Positions 1 through 7,747 of a stretch of DNA of 64,000 bases are shown here, one piece after another. The position numbers were made by a program, and so were the translations under genes. This stretch comes from JAYSYM01 sp964543475 (GTDB taxonomy: Bacteria; Bdellovibrionota; Bdellovibrionia; Bdellovibrionales; JAMPXM01), in contig CAZIYJ010000009.1 in NCBI GenBank assembly GCA_964543475.1, positions 55,798-119,797 of the forward strand, written 5' to 3'. Position 1 is the stretch's first letter, and each line of letters starts with the position of its first letter. The notes beneath the pieces were generated by a model. The model was not told the DNA's origin and searched no databases. It worked only from the letters and a program-made list of their open reading frames with translations.

Positions 1-1192
1 CACTTCGAACAAGCTTGAGTGTGTCATCATCAGCAATCGGGCTTCGCGCGTTCATACTCACAATTCTAAAAGTTGAACGAAGATCACCACGAAGTAGTCG
101 CAAGTCAATAATACCGTCAGACAGCAACACAACGTTTGTCATGTTCGCTTGAAATTCTAATGCCGAATCAGGAAACTTCGATTCGAAAACACCAGTTGCA
201 TGGTTCACAAAGTTTGAATCTATACGTTTGCTTTGCTCTACGTACTCTTTCGTCTTTGCGAAAATTCCCTTCGATAATAGATTAATTTTCTCATCAGCAT
301 ACCAGTTTGCGGCATCAACTTTACCCGCCGCTTTTTCATACGCCCAGCCATTGCCAAGCGCAGTAGCTAGACTTTCATTTATATAATTGTTTGCTAAGCG
401 CGAAAACTTTGAGGGATTGTTTCTGAACGCATCTGCGAGCATTTTCTGAACGTCATCCGGCTGAGCCTCATAGAGAGAATGACATATTTCATGAAAGACC
501 ACTGAAAACTGCCCTGCGACATCTCGCTCGCTTGGGTTGACGCCAACAGATTCAACTGCGCCGTAGGCGGTAGCGTTTGTGTGCTTTGAATCTGGTGGCA
601 GCGGAAATAAACTTACGCGAAACTTTTGTTCTAAGGGCCAATCTGCACCGTAGAACTTTGCGGCTTTTGCAAAGAGTTCATCTAGTTTCCATTTCTTTGC
701 ATTTTGTCTGAAGGTGACTGCGGCCTTCTGCATCGCCATTCGATGTGGATTCCAAAGCAAAGATCCATAAATTGGCTCGAAGTAGCTTAATATCTTAAAA
801 AGCTTTCTTGAATCAGACATCGACATCAAAGCCTGAGTTCGCTCTCGCAAGTCCGCCAAGCTTTGAGAAAACGAGGCCTGGTTGATAATTGCCTCTTTAA
901 GACTGCGTCCGCCATTTCGCTCTGGCACCCCAGTTTGAAACAATGGATTTCCTAAGACAAAATCAAGTGAGCGAAATTCCTCGAGCATTTTCTTAGACTC
1001 GGCATTGTTATGTTTGCTAGCTACAAAAACACGCTTGATGTCTTCGTGACGGAACGGTGTCCCCGCGATGCTTTCCACGAAAACATAAAGGCCATGAATG
1101 CGATCGGCTGAAAACTCAACTCTCTCAGATGCATGAGCTGCAGATAGACAGAAATTTAGAAACACTGCGAATGATATTTTAAGAACCATCAT
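1..1192 (-). CDS. Secreted zincin-like protein (3' end outside window)
   Basis: An open frame runs from ATG at 1192 off the left edge, giving about 397 residues without a stop. The N-terminus (MMVLKISFAVFLNFCLSAAHA) reads as a signal peptide of about 20 residues cut after AHA. HEICH at residues 234-238 is a zincin HExxH motif, followed about 30 residues later by NESLATALGNGWAYE, which could supply the third ligand. I infer an exported zinc peptidase of unknown family. An AGGGAG box about 10 nt upstream supports this start over an in-frame ATG three codons earlier. The gene lies just downstream of the LysE-type gene on the same strand, 20 nt away. The C-terminus is missing, so any anchoring domain is unseen. 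Confidence 0.75.
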   Translation of the reverse strand, partial: MMVLKISFAVFLNFCLSAAHASERVEFSADRIHGLYVFVESIAGTPFRHEDIKRVFVASKHNNAESKKMLEEFRSLDFVLGNPLFQTGVPERNGGRSLKEAIINQASFSQSLADLRERTQALMSMSDSRKLFKILSYFEPIYGSLLWNPHRMAMQKAAVTFRQNAKKWKLDELFAKAAKFYGADWPLEQKFRVSLFPLPPDSKHTNATAYGAVESVGVNPSERDVAGQFSVVFHEICHSLYEAQPDDVQKMLADAFRNNPSKFSRLANNYINESLATALGNGWAYEKAAGKVDAANWYADEKINLLSKGIFAKTKEYVEQSKRIDSNFVNHATGVFESKFPDSALEFQANMTNVVLLSDGIIDLRLLRGDLRSTFRIVSMNARSPIADDDTLKLVRS

Positions 1193-1212
1193 ACCCGACA
1201 TTCTCCCTGATT

Positions 1213-1851
1213 TCAGATCAAGCCGCGAAAGCCACTGTAAATTGCAAAACTGGCAAACAGTCCAAGGGCAACGGCGGCAAAGTGATTCACTCTCGCCATC
1301 GCTTTTTCATTGAACGACTTGCGATATTTTGAGCTGAGATAACTTAAGATTGCAAACCAAACTCCAGATCCGACAAAAACTCCTGCGACAATCAGCGAGG
1401 CCCCAGCAGGGCTAGATTCCTGAGATGCCATACTCAGCGAGGCAAATGCCGCTCCAAACACGAATATATTGGATGGATTAGAAAGCGTAAGAATTAATGT
1501 CGCCATGAATATCTGAAACTTTGAACGCTCTTTAACGATCTCTTTCTTAACCTGAATTCGACTTCGAAAAATATGAAAAGCCATCGCAAGAAGCAAGAAC
1601 CCGCCAAAAAATTGAATGTGAGATTTATAATGAACAATCGGATCAGAAATGATCGTTAAGCCAAATGCCGCAACCGCTCCATACATCGCGTCGCCAGTCG
1701 CGACCGCAAATGCCATAATCAGTCCAGCTACTCGACCTCTGCTGATAGAAGTGCGAATGATCATTAGACCGACCGGCCCTACAGGAGCCGCCATCGCAAA
1801 ACCTAAAATAGCTCCTTTAATAAAAAGTGCATCCATTTTTAGATTCAACAT
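1213..1851 (-). CDS. LysE/RhtB family amino acid exporter
   Basis: This 212-residue hydrophobic protein has about six membrane segments and the N-terminal family pattern GAILGFAMAAPVGPVG followed by a basic loop (RTSISRGR). NPSNIFVFGA in the second half matches the second conserved LysE segment. Family members export amino acids or related metabolites across the inner membrane using the proton gradient; the substrate cannot be read from sequence. No strong ribosome site marks the start, and the Met at 1836 is an equally good start. It is divergent from the MATE gene with only about 20 nt between the likely starts, so the two promoters must overlap the opposing 5' ends. Confidence 0.85.
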   Translation of the reverse strand: MLNLKMDALFIKGAILGFAMAAPVGPVGLMIIRTSISRGRVAGLIMAFAVATGDAMYGAVAAFGLTIISDPIVHYKSHIQFFGGFLLLAMAFHIFRSRIQVKKEIVKERSKFQIFMATLILTLSNPSNIFVFGAAFASLSMASQESSPAGASLIVAGVFVGSGVWFAILSYLSSKYRKSFNEKAMARVNHFAAVALGLFASFAIYSGFRGLI

Positions 1852-1874
1852 GGCATTCTGTTCGAACGCAATTT

Positions 1875-3233
1875 ATGAGTAAGTCTTTACGCGCTGAAAT
1901 CAGCACTCTTTGTATTCTTGCTTGGCCAATCGTAGTTGGACAAGTCAGCCAAATGTTATTTGGTTTCACAGACACGTTAATGATTGGTCACGTTGGTACG
2001 ATTGAACTGGCCGCTTCTTCATTCGGGAACAGTGTCTTCGTCATCTTTTTAGTTTTTGGAATTGGCATCGGCAATGCGACAACTCCACTCATCTCTCGCG
2101 CGATCGGAAGAACCGATCATAAAGGTGCACGTCGAATTCTGAGCGATGCGATCATCGTCAACACTGTGAGTGCAATTATTTTAACTTTGATTGCAGCTTG
2201 TTGCGGATATTTTTTCGATTATATGGGGCAATCTCCCGAAGTTGCGCGGCAAGCTCAGGTCTATTTTTTAATTCTATCTCTCACACTGATCCCTTCGATG
2301 CTCTACCAATGCTACAAACAGTATCTCGAGTGCATTCAGCGTCCTCGCATTCCAATGTATGCGGCTTTTGGGGGCCTCGCACTCAATGTCGTGCTGAATT
2401 ACTGGCTTATCTTTGGTATCGGGCCGATTCCCCCAATGGGAATTATCGGCGCAGGAGTCGCTACTCTGATTTCGCGCATTCTCATGATTCTCTATCTTAT
2501 CGGATATGTGCGCTGGGAGCGAACGCATCGCGAACCTGAACAAACGCAAAAAGAGTTTGATGTTCCATCACGACGTGATGTCGTTGCTGAACTTTTGCAA
2601 CTCGGAATCCCGACTGCCTTTATTTTGCTTTTCGAAGTTGGGGCCTTTGCGACAGCGGCAATTGTTATGGGGTGGATTGGACCCGTTCAACAAGCAGCTC
2701 ATCAGGTGACTCTTTCGCTAGTGAGCTTGTCGTTCATGGTGCCACTCGGTATTAGCTTCGCTGCGAGCATTCGAGTTGGAACTGAACTTGGAAGAGGCGA
2801 TTTCGCGGCCGCGCGTATGGCCGGAATTGCATCCGCCATCATTGGATCAGGATTTATGTTTGTTTGCGCTCTGATCTTTGCAGTAGGACAGGATTTTTGG
2901 CCGAGACTTTTCAGCAAAGACCACGCTGTCATTGAACTTGCAGGAATTTTATTAGTTGTTGGCGCTATTTTTCAAGTATCAGACGGACTACAGGTTGTCG
3001 CATCTGGTTTGCTACGAGCACTCAAAGATGTTCGCTGGCCCTTTGCAATTACGTTCGTGGCTTACTGGATCTTCGCTCTTCCTGTCGGCTACTGGCTTGC
3101 GATACCACAAAAGATGGGCCCCATCGGATTGTGGATCGGTTTAGCTGCAGGGCTGACTTTAGCCGCAGTGTTTTTAACTGTGAGATTTTTCGCTCTACTT
3201 AAAAGACAAGCGCTTGAGGCTAAGAAAATATAG
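1875..3233 (+). CDS. MATE family multidrug/Na+ efflux protein
   Basis: This 452-residue protein has about 12 membrane segments in two homologous halves, the size and topology of MATE (NorM/DinF) cation-coupled drug exporters. Family features are the start of helix 1 (ILAWPIVVGQVSQMLFGF, TDTLMIGHVG) and the second-half helix GIPTAFILLFEVGAF with QQAAHQVTLS. It should extrude cationic drugs or toxic metabolites in exchange for Na+ or H+. An in-frame ATG at 1827 would overlap the divergent LysE-like gene, so I take the ATG at 1875 (MSKSLRAEIS), which begins just before helix 1. Its 3' end overlaps the convergent alkyltransferase-like gene by 14 nt. Confidence 0.92.
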   Translation: MSKSLRAEISTLCILAWPIVVGQVSQMLFGFTDTLMIGHVGTIELAASSFGNSVFVIFLVFGIGIGNATTPLISRAIGRTDHKGARRILSDAIIVNTVSAIILTLIAACCGYFFDYMGQSPEVARQAQVYFLILSLTLIPSMLYQCYKQYLECIQRPRIPMYAAFGGLALNVVLNYWLIFGIGPIPPMGIIGAGVATLISRILMILYLIGYVRWERTHREPEQTQKEFDVPSRRDVVAELLQLGIPTAFILLFEVGAFATAAIVMGWIGPVQQAAHQVTLSLVSLSFMVPLGISFAASIRVGTELGRGDFAAARMAGIASAIIGSGFMFVCALIFAVGQDFWPRLFSKDHAVIELAGILLVVGAIFQVSDGLQVVASGLLRALKDVRWPFAITFVAYWIFALPVGYWLAIPQKMGPIGLWIGLAAGLTLAAVFLTVRFFALLKRQALEAKKI

Positions 3234-3576
3234 AGGGCTGTTTTGAGGACTTCTTAATTTTTGCAGGTTCTTTTCTCCAGCCAAAAATCTCAAGATCAAT
3301 TGAGCCATCTCCAAGAAACTCAATACCTTCTTTTTTAAGTAACGATTTCTGAAGTTTGTATTCATCGCTCTTTTTAGGAAAAGAAATTTTTCCTTTCGAG
3401 TTGAGCACACGCTGCCACGGCAAATCATGAGCCTCTGCACTTGAGTTAAGTATCCAGCCAACTCCGCGGGCACCATTCGGTTTCCCCGCCAGCCGCGCAA
3501 TTTGTCCGTAGCTCGCAACTTTACCTTTCGGAATCTTTCTAACGAACGCCATGACCGAGCGTGAAAACTCGGTCAT
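3220..3576 (-). CDS. Alkyltransferase-like (ATL) DNA repair protein
   Basis: The protein has the MGMT/Ogt DNA-binding fold signature KIPKGKVASYGQIARLAG and RGVGWILNSS, but where O6-alkylguanine methyltransferases have PCHRV it reads PWQRVL. Trp therefore replaces the alkyl-accepting Cys. This is the hallmark of ATL proteins, which bind O6-alkylguanine, flip it out and hand the lesion to nucleotide excision repair. The start is placed at MTEFSRSVMAF; a longer frame begins at 3615 but its extra 13 residues are not family-like. An extra Lys-rich tail of about 20 residues follows the core. The gene sits 5 nt beyond the dehydrogenase end, and its own 3' end overlaps the MATE gene. Confidence 0.85.
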   Translation of the reverse strand: MTEFSRSVMAFVRKIPKGKVASYGQIARLAGKPNGARGVGWILNSSAEAHDLPWQRVLNSKGKISFPKKSDEYKLQKSLLKKEGIEFLGDGSIDLEIFGWRKEPAKIKKSSKQPSIFS

Positions 3577-3620
3577 TTTTATCGTCGAAGATGGACAGCT
3601 TAGAACTTTTCGCAAGCGAC

Positions 3621-4664
3621 CTACTTTTTTAAATCGATGACGAATCTGTATTTTACATCTGATGCGACAGTGCGGTCGTAGGCCACGTCAATTTGCGCCG
3701 GAGTAATAAGCTCAATGTCGCTGAAGACTTTTTTCTTCGCACAGAAGTCTAACATCTCTTGAGTTTCCTTTAGACCACCGATGAGTGAGCCTGTTAAAAC
3801 TTTGCGGCCGAAGATAAGACCACCCGCCTGAAGTTCATTTGGAGTTGGAGCCACACCGAGCAATACATGGGTTCCGCCAAGCTTTAAGCTTTGTAGGTAG
3901 GGAGTGAAATCGTGAGGTGCAGAAACGGTGTCGATAATCAGATCGAGTTTTCCGGCGACTGCGCCATAGTTCTTAGCGTCTTTCGTCATAACGAAGTTTT
4001 TCGCACCCAGTTTTCTAGCGTCTTTTTCTTTTGATGGAGAAGTACTAAACACGGTTACTTCTGCACCCATCGCCGCTGCAATTTTTACTGCCATATGACC
4101 TAGGCCGCCGAGACCAATCACTCCAACTTTCTTACCCTTCTTTGCACCATAGCGTTTAAGTGGGCTGTAAGTCGTGATACCTGCGCAAAGTAGTGGTGCA
4201 ACCTTATCTAACGGCAGACCTTTTTTAATTTTCAGAGTGAAGTGTTCTTTGCAAGTGATGTGAGAAGTGTAACCACCGTAAGTGACGCCACCTTCATCTT
4301 TTGTGGGACTGTTGTAGGAGAAGATTGCTCCTTTCTCACAAAACTGCTCTTCATTGTTTTTACAGTTCACGCATTTACCGCACGAATCAACAAGGCAACC
4401 AACTCCGGCTAAATCACCAACTTTAAATTTTTTAACTTTCTTGCCTACAGCTGTAACTGTTCCAACCATTTCGTGACCAGGAATGCATGGGTACTGCGTA
4501 CCCTGCCATTCGCCGCGCGCGGTGTGAATGTCTGAGTGACAGATTCCGCAGTACGCAAGTTCGATGACGACGTCGTCGGGATTAGGATCGCGACGGTTGA
4601 TTTTCATCTGTTTGAATTTACCTTTTGGATTATCGACACCGAATGCTTTTGCAGAAATCATCAA
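3621..4664 (-). CDS. Zinc-dependent NAD(P) alcohol dehydrogenase (YahK/CAD-like aldehyde reductase)
   Basis: This 347-residue medium-chain dehydrogenase has catalytic zinc ligands in GICHSDIHTARGEW and GHEMVGTV, a four-Cys structural zinc loop (CLVDSCGKCVNCKNNEEQFC) and the Rossmann motif GLGGLGHMAVK. The pattern is the YahK/cinnamyl-alcohol group, which mostly reduces aldehydes with NADPH; the Ser following the Rossmann strand (VTVFSTS) fits NADPH preference. It lies 60 nt downstream of an ArsR-type regulator on the same strand, and an inverted repeat sits directly over its ribosome site. With the divergent ene-reductase it forms a probable reactive-carbonyl detoxification module. Second-codon ATG at 4661 is an alternative start. 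Confidence 0.9.
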   Translation of the reverse strand: MMISAKAFGVDNPKGKFKQMKINRRDPNPDDVVIELAYCGICHSDIHTARGEWQGTQYPCIPGHEMVGTVTAVGKKVKKFKVGDLAGVGCLVDSCGKCVNCKNNEEQFCEKGAIFSYNSPTKDEGGVTYGGYTSHITCKEHFTLKIKKGLPLDKVAPLLCAGITTYSPLKRYGAKKGKKVGVIGLGGLGHMAVKIAAAMGAEVTVFSTSPSKEKDARKLGAKNFVMTKDAKNYGAVAGKLDLIIDTVSAPHDFTPYLQSLKLGGTHVLLGVAPTPNELQAGGLIFGRKVLTGSLIGGLKETQEMLDFCAKKKVFSDIELITPAQIDVAYDRTVASDVKYRFVIDLKK

Positions 4665-4672
4665 AACACCTC

Positions 4673-4692
4673 TTAAAGTTAAACGACTTTAA
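4673..4692. promoter_or_regulatory. Inverted repeat over the ADH ribosome site, candidate ArsR operator
   Basis: TTAAAGT and ACTTTAA form a perfect 7-bp inverted repeat with a 6-nt spacer, ending 8 nt before the dehydrogenase start codon and overlapping its AAGAGG ribosome site. It lies between the regulator and the dehydrogenase, so it could be an operator that gives the dehydrogenase separate control. No second identical copy was seen in the regulator/ene-reductase spacer. Confidence 0.35.
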
Positions 4693-4724
4693 CGGTGAGC
4701 TAACGTACTGACCAGTCTTAACGC

Positions 4725-5060
4725 TTACGCGCTAACTGCTTTAGATTTTGAGGCTGATTTATGGTTCTTTAAAACCGAGTCTAGCAATCCCGGAAAACGT
4801 TTATTCATTTCGTCAGCGCGAAGCGTGTTGATAACTTCGACTCCGATTTTTTCTGAACGAATCAAGCCGCTCTCGCGGAGGATTTTGTGATGAAAAGAAA
4901 TAGTAGATGGAGAAATTTCGGAACAGGCTTTTGAACAGCTCATGCTTTCGCAGCCGTAAAGCTTCATAACAATCTCGCGACGGATTGGGTCAGACAGTGC
5001 ATAAAGTACTGAATCAATCGAAAAGTCTTTAGGTGAGGGATGCATAAAGCTGCGTGCCAT
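4725..5060 (-). CDS. ArsR-family winged-helix regulator with a Cys cluster
   Basis: This protein of about 111 residues has an ArsR/SmtB winged helix: LYALSDPIRREIVMKL, then the recognition region ISPSTISFHHKILRESGL. The loop before the recognition helix carries three cysteines (YGCESMSCSKACSE), placing them where the DNA-binding surface would respond to metal binding, alkylation or disulfide formation. Its position between an aldehyde reductase and a divergent ene-reductase suggests sensing of electrophiles or quinones rather than metals; this is inference. ATG at 5060 is used, with TTG two codons earlier as the alternative. The tail is Lys/Ser-rich. Confidence 0.85.
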   Translation of the reverse strand: MARSFMHPSPKDFSIDSVLYALSDPIRREIVMKLYGCESMSCSKACSEISPSTISFHHKILRESGLIRSEKIGVEVINTLRADEMNKRFPGLLDSVLKNHKSASKSKAVSA

Positions 5061-5209
5061 ACTCAATAATATAAGCTACTTAAGGCCATTTTCCAAGCCT
5101 CATTTCGATAATTCATTAGTTCAATACTTCAAGATTCTTGCACTATTGCCGAAGAGCTGTTAGATTGATTCTATAGCTTATGGAAAAGCACTAATCGGAG
5201 GTAATAACG

Positions 5210-5374
5210 ATGGGCCAACAAATGAAATGCGGGGAAGAATTTAAGGACAAGTTTTACTCGGCTGCTAAACGAGGCATTAGAAGATGGTATAAAGCCTACC
5301 TTCAAGCCGACGTCAGAAGAACAAGAGAACGACGAATCCAAGTTTCAGAGAGAGCAAATGAAAACCTTTTTTGA
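5210..5374 (+). CDS. Small basic protein translationally coupled to the ene-reductase
   Basis: A 54-residue frame (MGQQMKCGEEFKDKFYSAAK..., ending RANENLF) begins 7 nt after GGAGGT at 5197-5202, one of the best ribosome sites in the window. Its stop codon lies 14 nt inside the next gene, so the two overlap by 17 nt and are probably coupled. The sequence is amphipathic and rich in Arg/Lys, with a single Cys and no membrane segment. I do not recognise a family. It may be a real small protein or a leader peptide setting translation of the ene-reductase. Confidence 0.55.
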   Translation: MGQQMKCGEEFKDKFYSAAKRGIRRWYKAYLQADVRRTRERRIQVSERANENLF

Positions 5375-6416
5375 TGAAGTCACTATTGGCCCATTGATCC
5401 TTAAAAACCGTATCGTGATGGCTCCCCTCACCCGCCAGCGTTCAGGCTCAGAGAGAATTCCGAACGAACTCATGCGCGAGTATTACTCACAGCGTGCGAA
5501 TGCCGGGTTAATATTAACTGAGGCCACGGCTGTAGACCCGATGGGAGTCGGCTACGCAGATACACCGGGAATTTGGTCAAACGAGCAAGTTGAAGGCTGG
5601 AAGAAGATTACTGGCGCGGTTCATGCGCGCGGTTCAAAAATTTTTCTCCAACTTTGGCATGTTGGCCGAATAAGTGACCCGAGTTTTCTAAATGGCGCAA
5701 CTCCTGTGGCGCCGAGTGCAGTACGACCCGAAGGTTTCGTGTCTTTAGTTCGCCCAAAAAAAGAGTTTGTCACTCCTCGAGCTTTAGCGACAGACGAAGT
5801 GCGAGAGATCGTTTCACAATTTAAACGAGGTGCCGAAAATGCAATGCTTGCTGGTTTCGATGGAGTTGAAATTCACGGAGCTAATGGCTACCTACCTGAT
5901 CAATTCCTCCAAAGTGGAACAAACAAAAGAACGGACAAGTACGGTGGATCAGTTGAAAATCGCGCCAGATTTCTACTTGAAATTACCGATGCGGCGATTG
6001 AAGTCTGGGGGAAAGAGCGCGTAGGCGTGCATCTAGCTCCGCGCGGAGATTCCAATTACATAAGCGACGCTAATCCAAAAGAGACGTTTAGTTACGTTGC
6101 AAGTGAACTTGGAAAAAGAGGAATCGCCTTTATATTTATACGCGAGCGACAAGGTGACGGCTACTTAACTCCCGTTATAAAAGATATTTTTAAAGGAGCG
6201 GTCATCGCTAACGAAGGACTTTCGATCGATGGAGCAAAAGAGCTGCTTGAAAAAGGATCTGCCGACTTGGTTTCTTTCGGTAAACTTTATATTTCTAATC
6301 CTGACTTAGTTGAACGTCTGAAGATGAGTGTTCCACTCGCCCCTCCAGACACTTCTACGTTCTACTCACCGGGATCGGCTGGATATACTGACTACCCAAC
6401 CTATTCGCAAAACTAA
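5358..6416 (+). CDS. Old Yellow Enzyme family ene-reductase (NemA-like)
   Basis: This 352-residue FMN TIM barrel has the OYE landmarks MAPLTRQRS near the N-terminus, QLWHVGRIS, the substrate-binding pair in EIHGANGYLPDQFLQ, and YGGSVENRARF. Members reduce activated C=C bonds of quinones, nitro-compounds, N-ethylmaleimide and enals with NADPH. Length matches NemA/OYE (about 350-365). It is divergent from the ArsR-type regulator and follows the 54-residue gene with overlap. Together with the aldehyde reductase this gives a two-enzyme route from enal to saturated alcohol. Its stop overlaps the convergent barrel gene by 4 nt. Confidence 0.93.
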   Translation: MKTFFDEVTIGPLILKNRIVMAPLTRQRSGSERIPNELMREYYSQRANAGLILTEATAVDPMGVGYADTPGIWSNEQVEGWKKITGAVHARGSKIFLQLWHVGRISDPSFLNGATPVAPSAVRPEGFVSLVRPKKEFVTPRALATDEVREIVSQFKRGAENAMLAGFDGVEIHGANGYLPDQFLQSGTNKRTDKYGGSVENRARFLLEITDAAIEVWGKERVGVHLAPRGDSNYISDANPKETFSYVASELGKRGIAFIFIRERQGDGYLTPVIKDIFKGAVIANEGLSIDGAKELLEKGSADLVSFGKLYISNPDLVERLKMSVPLAPPDTSTFYSPGSAGYTDYPTYSQN

Positions 6417-7486
6417 AATTCGTAGGCGATGCTGGCGATAAGTGAATGTGACTCGCGATCTTTAGAATTCGAGACATCTACAAATGCCGCTCCGTTAGTT
6501 GAACTTTGAACTTTTGCACTTTCGGGAGATGAAAAGCCATATCCAGCTTTTAGAGCTAAATCTGATTGAAGAAGGAAGCTTCCCAAAATTCCGACGCTAT
6601 AAGTTTTAAAGCCTGCTGTTTCAAGCTTGGTATTTACGGCACCCTGCATGAAGTTGTACTTCCGTTTTGGAGTCATCACCAAATTGATAAACGGCATGAT
6701 GGCAAATTCTGGAGTGAGAAAATATTCGGCTTCGCCACGAATTGAAGTTTCGAAATACGCGTCTTGGTTTAAATTCGTATCACCTGACAAAGAACTTTTG
6801 GCTGTCGTAGTGCCCGCAAAGTTATATTCGCTCTTGATGGCACCAGCTAAATTAAGTCGCTCAGTAAGACGATAACCTGCTCTCGCACCCAAAGCCAACC
6901 CGTACGAACCTTCAGCGTTATTGCTGTCGGCGGTACTGTCTGCTCGTCCAAGCACATCAAGATCGGTGTTGTCTGGCGTGCCCCGCTCTGAGCTCATAAA
7001 TCCCAAACGTAATGACCCACCAAGATCGATGACCAAATCCGATTCGATCGGACGGAAAGTTGCGTAGACTTCTGGGTCGTACAAACCTTTTGATTTTGCG
7101 TCGGGCTCTAAAGGTACGTTGATGTTGCCCGCCGTATCTTTGTAACTCACGTTTTTCTGAGTCGAAGACGCATAACCAAGTTCGAGTCCGATTTCGAGTT
7201 GAGGCAAAACTCCATAAGAGAGGTCAATTTGTGTAATGAATGAATTGACCTCATTCTCGTCGGTCGCAGTTTGCCCGATGCCCGGAGAATTCAAAGTTTC
7301 TAGCGTCGATGAGCCGAAGACAAAACCTAAATCGCCCTGAATGCCGACTCTGCCCGTTGGCGTGAGATGAAGTGTTGAGTGAAGAGGGTACTTTGATTTC
7401 GCGCCACTTGAACGAACAGCCGCTCGAGCCTGAGCGAAGCCGTCGATGCTAATACAAAGCACTAAGATCGCTAGCAATAATCTCAT
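6413..7486 (-). CDS. Outer-membrane beta-barrel protein, unknown function
   Basis: This 357-residue protein has a signal peptide (MRLLLAILVLCISIDGFAQA) and a body of alternating polar/hydrophobic strands with aromatic ends. It finishes SLIASIAYEF, a terminal Phe typical of BAM-inserted barrels. Phrases such as LEIGLELGYAS and GYRLTERLNLAGAIKSEY are typical of 12-16-strand porin-like proteins. The start has GAGGAG six nt upstream. No family could be named and no operon partner is obvious. Confidence 0.75.
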   Translation of the reverse strand: MRLLLAILVLCISIDGFAQARAAVRSSGAKSKYPLHSTLHLTPTGRVGIQGDLGFVFGSSTLETLNSPGIGQTATDENEVNSFITQIDLSYGVLPQLEIGLELGYASSTQKNVSYKDTAGNINVPLEPDAKSKGLYDPEVYATFRPIESDLVIDLGGSLRLGFMSSERGTPDNTDLDVLGRADSTADSNNAEGSYGLALGARAGYRLTERLNLAGAIKSEYNFAGTTTAKSSLSGDTNLNQDAYFETSIRGEAEYFLTPEFAIMPFINLVMTPKRKYNFMQGAVNTKLETAGFKTYSVGILGSFLLQSDLALKAGYGFSSPESAKVQSSTNGAAFVDVSNSKDRESHSLIASIAYEF

Positions 7487-7747
7487 TCGATGCTCCTCGC
7501 AAAGATGTCTTGTTGAAAGTTAATCAAGTTGCCGTTCACGCAGCAACTTTTTACGGCCTTGCGAGGAGAACTAGACTGAAGTCCGAAACGAATTAGATAA
7601 GTGTCAGATTTCAAAATTCGTCTAAATGTTAGCCTTAACTAACAGTCTCATTTTGAATCACTCGAAGGTCCATTTCCCTCTATAAATCTGATGGCCAGAA
7701 AATTTCTCACTGCGAGACAAGGCGTCGCAGTTGCATTAACGTACCTC

